A stretch of 64,000 nt of DNA from Sipunculus nudus (GCA_026874595.1 CM049317.1:44048401-44112400), one strand, 5' to 3'; counted from the stretch's first letter, positions 31,701 to 44,177 are shown. Notes: generated by a model from the sequence alone, not told the origin. A program made the numbers and translations.

Positions 31701-34700
31701 TAAAATGCACATATAGCGTCGTGGATTTGACTTATTTGCTGTAATCTTCATTTCCGTACACTATTACGCTGTGGTTATACACTTCAGTCGTTCCAGATCT
31801 CCTTCGGTTGAACCGCTGCTTTGCATAAGAAAGATTGTCGGGGTTTTACCACCTAAACTGACACAAAGCAAAGAATTGTAATCAGACCTTAGGAACAGAG
31901 TATAGCATACTACATGCAGCTACAATTTTTTATTCCAGCTCTCACTGGTTTGATTAAATTGCTGGAGATATTGAACAACGGTATAACCGCTGTCTGAGTA
32001 GATATAGAACGACTGTAGGTCACCGCCCTCTGAGGAGATATAGAACGACTGTGTATAACCGCTGTTTGAGGAGATATAGAACGACTTTGTGTAACCGCTG
32101 TTTGAGGAGATATAGAACGACTGTGTATAACCGCTGTTTGAGGAGATGTAGAACGACTGTGTATAACCGCTGTTTGAGGAGATGTAGAACGACTGTGTAT
32201 AACCGCTGTTTGAGGAGATATAGAACGACTGTGTATAACCGCTGTTTGAGGAGATGTAGAACGACTGTGTATAACCGCTGTTTGAGGAGATGTAGAACGA
32301 CTTTGTATAACCGCTGTCTGAGGAGATATAGAACGACTGAGTATAACCGCTGTCTGAGGAGATACGGAACGACTGTGTAACCGCTGTCTTAGGACATATA
32401 GAACGACTGTGTGTAACCGCTGTTTGAGGAGATATGGAACGACTGTGTAACCGCTGTCTGAGGACATATAGAACGACTGAGTATAACCGCTGTCTGAGGA
32501 GATACGGAACGACTGTGTAACCGCTGTCTTAGGACATATAGAACGACTGTGTGTAACCGCTGTTTGAGGAGATATGGAACGACTGTGTAACCGCTGTCTG
32601 AGGACATATAGAACGACTGAGTATAACCGCTGTCTGAGGAGATACGGAACGACTGTGTAACCGCTGTCTTAGGACATATAGAACGACTGTGTGTAACCGC
32701 TGTTTGAGGAGATATGGAACGACTGTGTCTAACTGCTGTCTGAGGAGATATAGAACGACTGTGTATAACCGTTGTCTGAGGAGATATAGAACGACTGTGT
32801 ATAACCGCTGTTTGAGGAGATATGGACGACTGTGTGTAACCGCTGTCTGATGAGATATGGAACGACTGTGTATAACCGCTGTTTGAGGAGATATGGAACG
32901 TCTGTGTGTAACCGCTGTCTGATGAGATATGGAACGACTGTGTGTAACCGCTGTCTTAGGAGATATAGAACGACTGTGTATAACCGCTGTTTGAGGAGAT
33001 ATGGAACGTCTGTGTGTAACCGCTGTCTGATGAGATATGGAACGACTGTGGGTAACCGCTGTTTGAGGAGATGTAGAACGACTTTGTATAACCGCTGTCT
33101 GATGAGATATAGAACGACTGTGTATAACCGCTGTTTGAGGAGATATGGAACGACTGTGTGTAACCGCTGTTTGAGGAGATGTAGAACGACTTTGTATAAC
33201 CGCTGTCTGATGAGATATAGAACGACTGTGTATAACCGCTGTTTGAGGAGATAGGGAACGACTGTGTGTAACCGCTGTTTGAGGAGATGTAGAACGACTG
33301 TGTGTAACCGCTGTCTGAGGAGATATAGAACGACTGTGTATAACCGCTGTTTGAGGAGATGTAGAACGACTGTGTATAACCGCTGTTTGAGGAGATAGGG
33401 AACGACTGTGTGTAACCGCTGTTTGAGGAGATGTAGAACGACTGTGTGTAACCGCTGTCTGAGGAGATATAGAACGACTGTGTATAACCGCTGTTTGAGG
33501 AGATGTAGAACGACTGTGTAAAACCGCTGTCTGAGGAGATACGGAACGACTGTGTAACCGCTGTCTGAGGACATTTAGAACGACTGTGTATAACCGCTGT
33601 CTGAGGAGATACGGAACGACTGTGTAACCGCTGTCTTAGGACATATAGAACGACTGTGTGTAACCGTTGTTTGAGGAGATATGGAACGACTGTGTCTAAC
33701 TGCTGTCTGAGGAGATATAGAACGACTGTGTATAACCGCTGTTTGAGGAGATAGGGAACGACTGTGTGTAACCGCTGTTTGAAGAGATGTAGAACGACTG
33801 TGTATAACCGCTGTCTGAGGAGATACGGAACGACTGTATAACCGCTGTCTTAGGACATATAGAACGACTGTGTGTAACCGCTGTTTGAGGAGATATGGAA
33901 TGACTGTATCTAACTGCTGTCTGAGGAGATATAGAACGACTGTGTATAACCGCTGTCTGAGGAGATATAGAACGACTGTGTATAACCGCTGTTTGAGGAG
34001 ATATGGACGACTGTGTGTAACCGCTGTCTGATGAGATATGGAACGACTGTGTATAACCGCTGTCTGAGGAGATGTAGAACGATTGTGTATAACCGCTGTT
34101 TGAGGAGATATAGAACAACTGTGTATAACCGCTGTCTGAGGAGATATAGAACGACTGTGTATAACCGCTGTTTGAGGAGATATAGAACGACTGTGTATAA
34201 CCGCTGTCTGAGGAGATATAGAACGACTGTGTATAACCGCTGTCTGAGGAGATATAGAACGACTGTGTATAACCGCTGTTTGAGGAGATATAGAACGACT
34301 GTGTATAACCGCTGTTTGAGGAGATGTAGAACGACTGTGTATAACCGCTGTTTGAGGAGATGTAGAACGACTGTGTATAACCGCTGTCTGAGGAGATATA
34401 GAACGACTGTGTATAACCGCTGTTTGAGGAGATGGAGAACGACTGTGTATAACCGCTGTTTGAGGAGATGTAGAACGACTGTGTATAACCGCTGTCTGAG
34501 GAGATATAGAACGACTGTGTATAACCGCTGTTTGAGGAGATGTAGAACGACTGTGTATAACCGCTGTTTGAGGAGATAGGGAACGACTGTGTATAACCGC
34601 TGTTTGAGGAGATGTAGAACGACTGTGTATAACCGCTGTCTGAGGAGATATAGAACGACTGTGTATAACCGCTGTTTGAGGAGATGGAGAACGACTGTGT

Positions 34701-36009
34701 ATAACCGCTGTTTGAGGAGATGTAGAACGACTGTGTATAACCGCTGTCTGAGGAGATATAGAACGACTGTGTATAACCGCTGTTTGAGGAGATGTAGAAC
34801 GACTGTGTATAACCGCTGATTGAGGAGATAGGGAACGACTGTGTGTAACCGCTGTTTATGGAGATGTAGAACGACTGTGTATAACCGCTGTTTGAGGAGA
34901 TATGGAACGTCTGTGTGTAACCGCTGTCTGATGACTTATGGAACGACTGTGTATAACCGCTGTTTGAGGAGATATAGAACGACTGTGTATTACCGCTGTT
35001 TGAGGAGATGTAGAACGACTGTGTGTAACCGCTGTCTGAGGAGATGTAGAACGCCTGTGTATAATCGCTGTTTGAGGAGATATAGAACGACTGTGTATAA
35101 CCGCTGTCTGAGGAGATGTAGAACGACTGTGTATAACCGCTGTTTGAGGAGATATAGAACGACTGTGTATAACCGCTGTTTGAGGAGATGTAGAACGACT
35201 GTGTATAACCGCTGTTTGAGGAGATAGGGAACGACTGTGTGTAACCGCTGTTTATGGAGATGTAGAACGACTGTGTGTAACCGCTGTTTGAGGAGATATA
35301 GAACGACTGTGTATAACCGCTGTTTGAGGAGATATAGAACGACTGTGTATAACCGCTGTCTGAGGAGATATAGAACGACTGTGTATAACCGCTGTTTGAG
35401 GAGATGTAGAACGACTGTGTATAACCGCTGTTTGAGGAGATGTAGAACGACTGTGTATAACCGCTGTCTGAGGAGATATAGAACGACTGTGTATAACCGC
35501 TGTCTGAGGAGATATAGAACGACTGTGTATAACCGCTGTTTGAGGAGATGTAGAACGACTGTGTATAACCGCTGTCTGAGGAGATGTAGAACGACTGTGT
35601 ATAACCGCTGTCTGAGGAGATGTAGAACAACTGTGTATAACCGCTGTTTGAGGAGATGTAGAACGACTGTGTATAACCGCTGTTTTAGGAGATAGGGAAC
35701 GACTGTGTGTAACCGCTGTTTGAGGAGATGTAGAACGACTATGTATAACCGCTGTCTGAGGAGATATAGAACGACTGTGTATAACCGCTGTTTGAGGAGA
35801 TGTAGAACGACTTTGTATAACCGCTGTCTGAGGAGATATAGAACGACTGTGTGTAACTGCCGTCTGAGGAGATACGGAACGACTGTGTATAACCGCTGTC
35901 TGAGGAGATATTAAACGACTGTGTGTAACCGAGAAACATAGACCCACAATTATGATACAATCGAATATCATTTAAATATATAGTATGGAGAACTTACAGT
36001 ATTTAAAAT

Positions 36010-36062
<53 letters not shown>

Positions 36063-36665
36063 CTTATACATACATCGGTTGGCCCGTTGTGTAGTCTTTA
36101 TGAATCAGATCCGTAAGAATTATTATGTCGTAACGTATGAGATAATATTTCGTACGTACGAAATAGTAAGCCGTATGTGCGAGATAGTATGTCGTACGTA
36201 CGAAATAATATGTCGTACGTACGATAAAATATCTCGAGATACGAGATAAATAATTAATTTTTCTTTAACCATGCTACAATTTTTTATTCCAGCTCTCACT
36301 GGTTTGATTAAATTGTTGGAGATATTGAACAACGGTATAACCGCTGTCTGAGTAGATATAGAACGACGGTAGGTCACCGCCCTCTGAGGAGATATAGAAC
36401 GACTGTGTATAACCGCTGTTTGAGGAGATATATGTGGCAGTAATACACTTCCGTTGTATCGTGTTAAACATCTGTTGTGATGTTATTACAGGACCCACAA
36501 GGCCGCACGTACGGCCAAGTTTATTGTGAGCGAGCTCAGAACAGTGACCAGAACCTGAACGTGCACGCCCGCGCCACTGCGTGTGCCCTCGCTGACACCT
36601 GGGGCGGCCGTATCCTCATCTCAACTGTCTACCTGCGATGTGTTAATGGCGTGTACGTTCCCTAA
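28726..36665 (+). CDS. Small secreted 8-cysteine protein, four exons
   Basis: Exons 28726-28781, 30025-30126, 31464-31539 and 36492-36665 join to 408 bp, giving 135 residues plus stop. All junctions keep the frame: exon 1 ends in phase 2 (donor GTAAGT), exon 2 starts after AAAG and ends at donor GTGAGT, and exon 3 lies between TTGACAG and GTAAGT. The N-terminus MVLLLLLTLVGVTLA is a clear signal peptide, with cleavage likely just before QEGP. The mature part has eight cysteines (CEC, QC, DC, TC, YC, AC, RC), enough for four disulfides, and no transmembrane segment. I do not recognise the family. It could be a lineage-specific secreted defence, mucus or matrix protein, but that is only a class guess. 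The 5 kb third intron carries the 36-bp satellite. Confidence 0.82.
29460..29960 (+). repeat. Degenerate repeat in intron 1
   Basis: Imperfect units of about 30-36 bp around 'TGACCTGTGTTTCCTATTGT' and ACATG, at least 12 visible. Confidence 0.7.
30025..30126 (+). CDS. Exon 2 of the 8-Cys gene
   Basis: Encodes CECGFFIRDPITDVTAQAVD and continues to DQCDLL. The acceptor is ATTAAAG with a T-rich tract. An alternative AG at 29994-29995 gives the wrong frame, which decides this start. Confidence 0.8.
30127..31463 (+). other. Intron 2 with decayed dispersed repeats
   Basis: Contains phrases typical of the repeats at 40471-43020 (for example GTTTGTCTGCCTGTTTGTTT, 'CCAAGGTCACCAAATCACC' and GGCCACAAGGGGGCG). 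No further exon was supported. Confidence 0.5.
31464..31539 (+). CDS. Exon 3 of the 8-Cys gene
   Basis: Encodes DCDLTCWERTVEFEDTVSLG and then DPYPD, between TTGACAG and GTAAGT. It carries two of the eight cysteines. Confidence 0.85.
31916..32066 (+). repeat. Left flank of the 36-bp array, duplicated at 36272-36432
   Basis: Begins CTACAATTTTTTATTCCAGC and runs into the first two array units, including the variant GTAGGTCACCGCCCTCTGAG. The same combination reappears at the right end. Confidence 0.92.
31973..35935 (+). repeat. 36-bp minisatellite, about 110 copies
   Basis: Unit GTGTATAACCGCTGTTTGAG followed by GAGATATAGAACGACT. Variants have TCTG for TTTG, GATGTAG, GATATGG, GTGTGTAACC and occasional short units. 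Because 36 is a multiple of 3, it gives long repeat ORFs on both strands (644 codons on minus). It lies wholly in intron 3 of the 8-Cys gene. Confidence 0.98.
36010..36061. repeat. AT dinucleotide microsatellite
   Basis: About 24 TA units with one interruption, just after the 36-bp array. Confidence 0.97.
36120..36245. repeat. Tandem palindromic TCGTACGTACGA repeats
   Basis: Four or five units of about 28-30 bp containing TCGTACGTACGAAATA or decayed forms, each a self-complementary 12-mer separated by AT-rich spacers. Confidence 0.8.
36272..36432 (+). repeat. Right-hand copy of the array's left flank
   Basis: Matches 31916-32066 with few changes, including unique flank and two array units, then ends 60 bp before exon 4. 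This implies a tandem duplication, or an element whose left end recurs. Confidence 0.92.
36492..36665 (+). CDS. Exon 4 of the 8-Cys gene, with stop
   Basis: Acceptor ATTACAG. It encodes DPQGRTYGQVYCERAQNSDQ and on to YLRCVNGVYVP before TAA, with three of the eight cysteines. Confidence 0.9.
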   Translation, partial: DPQGRTYGQVYCERAQNSDQNLNVHARATACALADTWGGRILISTVYLRCVNGVYVP

Positions 36666-36676
36666 ACAACTAGAAA

Positions 36677-36682
36677 AATAAA
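36677..36682 (+). terminator. Possible poly(A) signal of the 8-Cys gene
   Basis: AATAAA only 11 bp after the stop, which would give a very short 3' UTR. A later signal may be used instead. Confidence 0.45.
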
Positions 36683-39600
36683 TTTGTTCGATCATATTTA
36701 GTTATTTTTTTTTTAATTTTAATAATCTCAAATATGTTTCTAACGACATTTTTGGAGGGTGCTTGGATTGACATTGCATGTCCGTATACTGTGTCATATA
36801 CATTTGTCATGTTGCTTGTGTGCTTACAGCCTGCGGATAAAGAGCTCATGTCCATCACAGGGGCGTTATAAGAACCTGTCTTGCATGTATTACCTTCAAT
36901 TCTTTAATGTCCATAAATAGTAAGCCAAAAATCCCATACTAAAAATACTAGTGATTAAAATTAGATGGTTCAGAAAAAAAAACATGATAAAATATGATCG
37001 AGATTATTTAGATAATTCCTTAATTGATTTAAATAATTAATGATTTAGATAGGTTGACTACAGATGATATGCTATATATTCTTGACCTCTGTCCGTCGTC
37101 TGTCCTTTCGTTAACACGGTTTAAATCTTAACCGTTATATATACAAACATAAATAAAGAATAGAGGGAAGAACTTAATATGATGAAGCAGTGCTAGAGAT
37201 GCTGAACGTATTTCCGACAAGTTGGAATGAAAGAGAGTTTATAACCTAAAGTGATCGCTTCTGGTTTCAGGGGATCTCCAGCTGCCCATTGCTTTTTTGC
37301 ATATGACGTCACGCGATCACTTGTTCAGTCAGCCTTTTTCTCGTTCTCCCTGTTTTGGTGATAGCCACGACTTTTGATGTAGCACAAATTTGAATGTTTC
37401 GTGACAGGATTAGTGAAAAAACGGCCTGATACGTCGTCAATCACCTTCTTCTTCGCCTTCTTCTTCTTCTCTTCTTCTCCGTCTTCTTGACTACTTCATA
37501 TGATTCCTTGTTACGATACATTCTGAGTACGAAATCTTTGGATTACGATACATTTTGTTTTTATCAAGAACATCACACAATACATCCGTCAACATAAACA
37601 CACTGTGTTGTTGTACTTGACTAAGTTAATCTCGGCCTTCAATAAGTTTTTTTTATGCAAACAGATCTCGTTAACTGTTGCTGTGTCGTAATGACCCCAC
37701 ATTAGGTCATTGTGACCTATCCTTATGTGTTTTGACCTTCAGACGAGTGGCAGATTCACTTTGGCCATTTTTTCTTTAAGACACAATCCAATATCTCACA
37801 GTTTCATATTGTGAGTAAGACAACAGGTAATGCATCTCAAATGTCAATTTTTCGTAGTTGCAGTACTTATGGGCTTAGTATTATTCCCAGATTTCGAGAT
37901 AATATAAATATTTCTTGTCCTAAATCAGCCACCGTATATTACGAAAAGACAGTCAAGTCATATAATATTGTTCGTAATATTTTATTACATAGAATTATAT
38001 CGAAAAAAAATGTTTTTTTTTATAATATTTTGCTGTTCTTTTCATGGATCATTCCCCCACAACCCGCCCTTACCTTTAAAAGAAAATCCTTTATCCTGCT
38101 CTGTTCAGGACAGAAGTTGAAGATGAGCCATATTCCTGACACGGACTGGGTGATGACATTTAACTGTCTAATAATGTATTAAGCTCAAGAAAAAAAGTGG
38201 CCCACATGCCATGGTCCCATGATTCAGTCAAAAATCATTGAGCATGCAGAACTTTTTGAACAAACGTGATACTTTTGTGGAATATTAAAGAATGTTGCAG
38301 AGCAGTTTGCTGAAGAAGAATATTTCAGCCTTCAAGCTGATACAGGCTTACTTGGACAAACAACCAAGTTCAGCACTCCATAACTCTAGAAAAAAATCTT
38401 TAACAACGAACCATTCTTTCACACTTAACATTCCTGTGAAATGTTAAGTAATCTGGCTCAACAGTTTTGTCCCAGAACATTCTCAGTTTATACCTGAAAG
38501 AGACCGAAATCACAAGTTTTCCACCGCACAAAATAGGTCGATGAAAGTGGTGCCACCAACATCTCAATTTTAAATATGAGCCATGTGCAGAGCGTTTTTG
38601 AGATTGAAATCTTGTATCTTACAAAACCAAATGACTATATTCAGCTTCCCAATAGCCGGCCAAAATCTCCCAACCCGGACGTACCAACAAATTTGAGGGA
38701 GCTTATTTCTGGGACTAATTCTGTGAAATATTAAAAAGCGGGGCTACATTGTTTCAGATGGGTTTCTTATAGCCTTTTCCTTGTAATATGTAAGTCGATG
38801 CAGATGGCGCCACAATAAGCTCAAATTCCACAAGGTTTGGCAGGTTTAAAAAAAAATAAAATATGGTGATGCTAGAGCTCCAGTGGTTTTGTAGACGCGG
38901 AATCGCTCGTCACAGTTGAGGGGTCAGACTGCGTGCACGTATAACACCTACGTCAGCATGACCCTCAGGCTACGTTCGCATGCTTCAGAACCCATTTCTC
39001 TAGAAGAAGTATATTATTCAAACTATTGTAAAGTTCAAAAGATTGCCCAAATAAAAGATTTCCTTGTCCACATGGGACATTTGAGAATAATATAGAACTG
39101 AGGGATTCCAAGAATCGTCAGTTATGTCTGTGGCAGCTGAGTTTCATCCTTTACACTCTGTCAGGCCATGTCGTCTATGGCGAACTCTCTGTGATTAAGC
39201 CTGGATGCACTTTATTCATTTAAACATCTTTGGACATAGGAAAAGGATGTACCGGTACATTGACGTGATGCGTGGAAATTGAAATTTAATGAGATAGTCT
39301 AAATTTATGTCTGTGGATCCATGGTTACAAGAATGGCTTCAAACACCTTATTGTGCAATCATGCGGCTCATGAAATCTCCTTGGCAACAAGAAATAGAAT
39401 ACAGTATCTGATATTATGCAAACTGTTCTTTCCCATTTACAGGGAGTATGGCTTTATAAATTTAATAAAAAAAATAACGTGTGTTGTTTCAAATTATTTA
39501 AAATATCTAAGGAACGGTTTGATGCAAGGATTTTCATCAAATGTGACACAAGGGATGTAAGTGCGAACATCTCTTAAGAAGTGATTAAATTTGCAAAATT

Positions 39601-40470
39601 GGTATCATCGACCGTGAAAATATTTACAGTTTAAGATTTTTGGGTGGTATATGAGGGGGAGGGATGAGAGGAGGGAGAATGGGGTTGTAAGACAAGGGTT
39701 GGCATTGGAGGGTGGGGGTGGGGGGAAAATGTTGGTATAGGAGGGGGGGGGGGCACGCGTTTGCAGTATATTGTGACCCACTAAACCCGTTTTCATCGGA
39801 AAGGTATCAGGGTCCGGAGCACAGGGTACATTACAGTGTAACATTCCGGTGCACCATCTTTGCAGTCCGCAGGGTAAGTGTCCCCATTTCGGCTGACACT
39901 GGAAAGTATTCACGTCATACTCGGTGATGAAACATCAATTAAGGAACACTCACACACAAAGAATCTAAATAAAATCAGCCGAGCAAGCTGTTAACAATCG
40001 TCACAGACGGTAATAGACCGTGTTTGTTCAATATGGAACCAACATAAAAATCATCGTTTCAGACCCTGTTTGTCTATTTATAGAACCAACACTCCGGTTG
40101 ATATCTGACAAACACCTTAATTGCTTTGTCTCCATCCACCACATGAACCATTTTAACGTTCTTTAATTCGAATGCCAACGTGTATTCTGAAGGAAAATGA
40201 AAAAAAAATATCACCCCACGTGGGGCCATAATGTCATACCATGGCATATTGATGGAGACGTCAGATTATATTTTCCTGCTGCATGCTGCTTTTTATATTT
40301 AGACCGGTCAACTTACGTAAAACGCTCGCCAACCCCACATGATTACCTAAAAAGGCTGCTTATACAGGATTTTAGTTTTCAGGTGACTGACATTTTGGTA
40401 TTGGATATGATTCTAGATACTGGATATGTTGTTAATCATTGAATTTATACTTGAATTTACGATGATATTT
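36683..40470. other. Intergenic with decayed repeats
   Basis: 38200-38880 resembles 48580-49640 (phrases 'TCAGTCAAAAATCATTGA', CATAACTC and 'GTCGATG(A/C)A'). A G-rich tract lies at 39700-39755. Around 37249-37320 there is a CRE-like TGACGTCA. No exon was supported. Confidence 0.5.
37304..37311. promoter_or_regulatory. CRE-like palindrome TGACGTCA
   Basis: A full consensus CREB/ATF site inside an inverted repeat (AGTGATCGC at 37249 and GCGATCACT at 37313). No transcription unit is visible next to it, so function is speculative. Confidence 0.25.
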
Positions 40471-41335
40471 TAAGCTGATATAACTCAAGAAAATTCCTAA
40501 TTGTGACACCATGGTATCTCATTCCTTGCACTTTTTTAAAACAAGTTTTTTACATTGGAGTGATTACAGTTCTTTAATTAAATATGCTTGTTGCTTGCCG
40601 AAAATCTTCGCTTTTCGCAAGTATGTTGGTCAGTTGTGTATGTCTGTCTGTTTGTGTTTGTCCCCACTCTAGTGGCCACAATTTTGTAGCAATCGACCTG
40701 ATACAGGGTAGATTGAAAGCTAAAAGTCAAGGAAGTCTGGTTTTTTTTTGTGAATATAGGTCAAAGGTCAAGGTCATAACAAATCGTCAAATTCTTATTT
40801 GCGTAATAACTTCATTCATAGTTGTCATATCTACGCAAAATATAGCTCATTTTCTTCCTCTAGGCTTTCCCAATGCGATGGTGTCTGAATTGAAATTTAA
40901 ATGAAATTTAATTTAAAACTGATATAACTCGAGAAAGATCCAAATTGTGACACCATGGTATCTCATTCCTTGCACCTTTTTAAAACAAGTTTTGTAAATT
41001 GGAGTGACAACAGTTCTTCAATTGAAAATGCTTGTTGCTTGCCGAAAACTTCGCTTTGCGCAAGTATGTTGGTCAGTTGTGTATGTCTGTCTGTTTGTGT
41101 TTGTCCCCACTCAACTGGCCACATTTTTTAGCAATCGACCTGAAACAAGGTAGATTGAAAATCCAAAAGTCAAGGAAGTCTGTTGTTTTTGGTCAATATA
41201 GGTCAAAGGTCAAAGTCATCAAAAAGTCAAAATCGTATTTGCGTAATAATTTCATTCATAGTTGTCATATCTACACTTACTATAGCTCAATTTGTTCCTC
41301 TAGGTTTTCCCCATGCGATGGTGAAATGAATTGTC
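40471..41335 (+). repeat. Direct repeat of about 445 bp, two copies
   Basis: 40471-40905 and 40916-41335 share GACACCATGGTATCTCATTC, 'CTTGTTGCTTGCCGAAAA', CAAGTATGTTGGTCAGTTGT and 'GTCAAGGAAGTCTG'. The long ORFs in both are products of this repeat. Confidence 0.88.
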
Positions 41336-41339
41336 ATAC

Positions 41340-42400
41340 CTGATGTGTCAGTATGTCAGTATGTGAGTCTGTTTGTCAGTTGTCCTCAATTTCGCCTGCT
41401 TGCTGGTTCTTGTGCCTTACATATACCATTCTACTGGCCACAGTTTTGCAGGAATCCTTTTGATACTGGTACATCTTATATGTTACACTAATATCTGAAA
41501 ACGGACTTTTCATTTTAGGAAAATAGCCACTAGGGGGCGCTGCATTTGAAACACTGCATCATATGGCTTTTTTGGCCATATCTCCGAAACTGTAAACCTT
41601 AGCTACATAATCAACAGCTCAGTTTCTTCCTCTTTGCTTTCCTCAAAGAATGGTCTAGAAAACTTTCATATCTAATGTGTGTGTCAGTATGTCCATCTGT
41701 TTGTCAGTTGTAAAATTCGCCTGTTTGATGGTTCATGTATTCTTACATATAACATTCTACAGAATATAGTTTTGCAGGAATCCTTTTGAAACTGGTACAT
41801 TTTGTGTCTTTCACATATATTTCTTGAAGCGGAATTTTTATTTTTTTAAATAGCCACTAGGGGCGCTATATTTAAAACACTGCAACATATAGTTTCTTTG
41901 GCCAAAACTATTAACCTTAGCTACATAAATTAAAGCTTAATTTGTTCCTCTTTGTTTTCCCCCAAGGATCGTCTAGTCAACTCTCATCTTGGATGTGTCA
42001 CTGTGTCATAATGTCTGTCTGTTTTCAATTGTCCTCAATTTCGCCTGTTTGTTGGTTCTTGTGTCCTACAAATACCATTCAACAAGCCACAGTTTTGCAG
42101 GAATCCTTTGGAAACTATTACATCTTATGTCTTAAACTTATATCTCAAAACTGGTTTTTCATTTTCGAAAAATAGCCTGCATTTGAAACACTTAACTATA
42201 TTATTTTTTTACCATTTCTCCAAAACTATAAACCTTAGCTTCATGACTATAGTTCAATATGTTTCTCTATTCTTTTCCAAAATCTTGGTCTGGTCAATTG
42301 TCATCTCGGATTTTTCAGTGTGTCAGTATGTCCGTCTGTTTGTCAGTTGTCGACAAATTCGCCTCGCTGCTTGTTCTTTCGTCTGATAATGGCTTTCCAC
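41340..42400 (+). repeat. Degenerate tandem repeat of 314-336 bp, about 3.3 copies
   Basis: Marked by GTATGTCxGTCTGTTTGTCA at about 41350, 41686, 42010 and 42325, and by GCCACTAGGGGGCGCT in two copies. Confidence 0.8.
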
Positions 42401-43853
42401 AGGCCAAATTTATAAACAATCCCCCTGATTGTTATCCTGTTGATGGAATACCCGAAGTCCTAGAGTTTCTGATGTGTTTTTAGAGTTAATAGTCCAAAAG
42501 TAAATGTCAAGGTCATGAAATACTACTTTAACTTCATCAAAATTTATCCTAGCCGCATAAACTGTGGCTCATTATACTCGCCATTACATGGCCTTTCTGC
42601 TGATATGTAGCTGTCTAAATCTGTTGTTACCATAGTTTAGCATTTTGGGGAAATCAATGATATCCCAAAATTTGGGGTTTCATTTATATACGTTTTTACT
42701 TTCTAAGCTAGAGAGGTCATTTGGCACCATTGGGTCAGTTGTACTGGACTTTATACCAAATCTCGGGAAATCTCGTACCGTTTCTCGTCAAACGGGATTA
42801 CAAGATTTCACATTTTGTGCTCTACAGGCCACAAATCTAAAGCTATCGCTCTGAAAGTTATACAGTTGATAGAAAATTGAAACTCCAGCAAGTTTTTTTT
42901 GTTTTAGTGGAGAAAGGTTCAAGTTCAAGGTCACCGAAAAAAATATTATTTTGCTCATAACACAAATTATAGCTCATTTTATTAGTATTTCCATTCCCCA
43001 TTCTCTCTTTTCTATTTCAATTTTCGGCAAGCCCTCGACTTTTGTTCGTCTAGTTTAATATTTTTCTTAAATAAAACGAATATACCATCTTCTTTTCAAA
43101 ACAGTTAAACACACTGTCAGTATAAAGATTAAATTATTAAAGATGTCTCACTTTTTATTCAAGCGCTGAAGTGTAACTCATTTGATAAAAGAACGATAAG
43201 GTTTTCAACTCTTTATATAGCAGGGTTACCTCTGCTAACAGGAATTCCTCACATCATGAAAATCCACAGTTCTCCAGTTACAGATTTTGGACACATTCTA
43301 TTAGCAATTTTATCATTGTAACATCTTGTAATACAAAAACATGAAGAATGTATTAAGATTCTTTAATCTAAATATGAATTTTACATGGAAATCATAGCAT
43401 CCTTGTTTACCATATTAGCCAATTTGAGGGAAGACGGGGGGGGGGGGGTAGGAGGAAACTAGCTAAAATTTTAAGTTAAAATCAATTGCTGTCAAATTTC
43501 ATAATTCAAAAACTTAGATTCTAATGTGTGTATGATCTGCAAATTAAACCAATGATGCTTACCTAAAACACAGGTGGCTTTATCAAACGAGGGAAACCAG
43601 TCGCCGAATAATGTCTATGTCACTGCCCTAAAATATGTTAGTGTCACCCAATAAGGGTCCTGGCACCAAGAATATACCCAGAAATACGAATTTACCGATT
43701 GGTTCTGTAATATTGACCCTGTTATACACTATAACATTTTCTCCGAGGGTCCATCATTACATCGCCAAAACCATTACCGAATACATCGTTCCTTCTTCTA
43801 TAATATACACTATCTTCAAACTGAACGTCATGGGTCGAAGAAAATAGAGTAGA
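42401..43853. other. No gene seen
   Basis: AT-rich sequence with further decayed repeat phrases (GTTCAAGTTCAAGGTCACCG near 42910) and a G tract at 43436-43448. Confidence 0.5.
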
Positions 43854-44087
43854 ATGAGCGAAAATAAAATTCGCTATTTGAACGAGAGACAGTTACATAC
43901 TACTGATCACAAGGTTCCCGTGTCGTTAGTGGAGGATGTAGATAAACGCCGAGGGTGGTGCAGCAATATGGGACTGCGTTGCACGAATGAATTTTGTGAG
44001 AGGAACGCGGCACCAAGTTACACCACCACGTCGCCTGCTACCAAATTCTGCGAAGTGAACCGCCTTAGCTATGAGAGCGATCGGTAA
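43854..44087 (+). CDS. Possible exon or short ORF, uncertain
   Basis: A 77-codon ORF with higher GC than its surroundings. It contains a dibasic KRR followed by a cysteine-bearing stretch (GWCSNMGLRCTNEFCERN) and a fourth Cys later. It has no signal peptide or recognised domain. The GTAAAG at its end overlaps the stop codon and could instead be a donor. It may simply be a GC-richer repeat fragment. Confidence 0.2.
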   Translation: MSENKIRYLNERQLHTTDHKVPVSLVEDVDKRRGWCSNMGLRCTNEFCERNAAPSYTTTSPATKFCEVNRLSYESDR

Positions 44088-44141
44088 AGGAAGAGCGGCC
44101 GCAGCACGATTTAGCGCGTATATGACTGGTGTAAATAAATC

Positions 44142-44144
<3 letters not shown>

Positions 44145-44177
<33 letters not shown>
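44145..44177. repeat. GA dinucleotide microsatellite
   Basis: About 16 uninterrupted GA units. Confidence 0.97.

Noticed and set aside
31973-35935. CRISPR-like array
   Set aside because: Units are directly adjacent with no unique spacers, and the genome is eukaryotic. It is a minisatellite.
31910-35971. ORFs up to 644 codons with a 12-residue repeat, resembling a repetitive structural protein
   Set aside because: The 36-bp unit is a multiple of 3 and open on both strands, so these ORFs are automatic. The array has frame-breaking short units and lies inside intron 3 of a better supported gene.
40584-41343. Two similar ORFs of about 105 codons, possible tandem genes
   Set aside because: They lie in a 445-bp dispersed direct repeat with diverged, frame-inconsistent copies and phrases found widely in the window.
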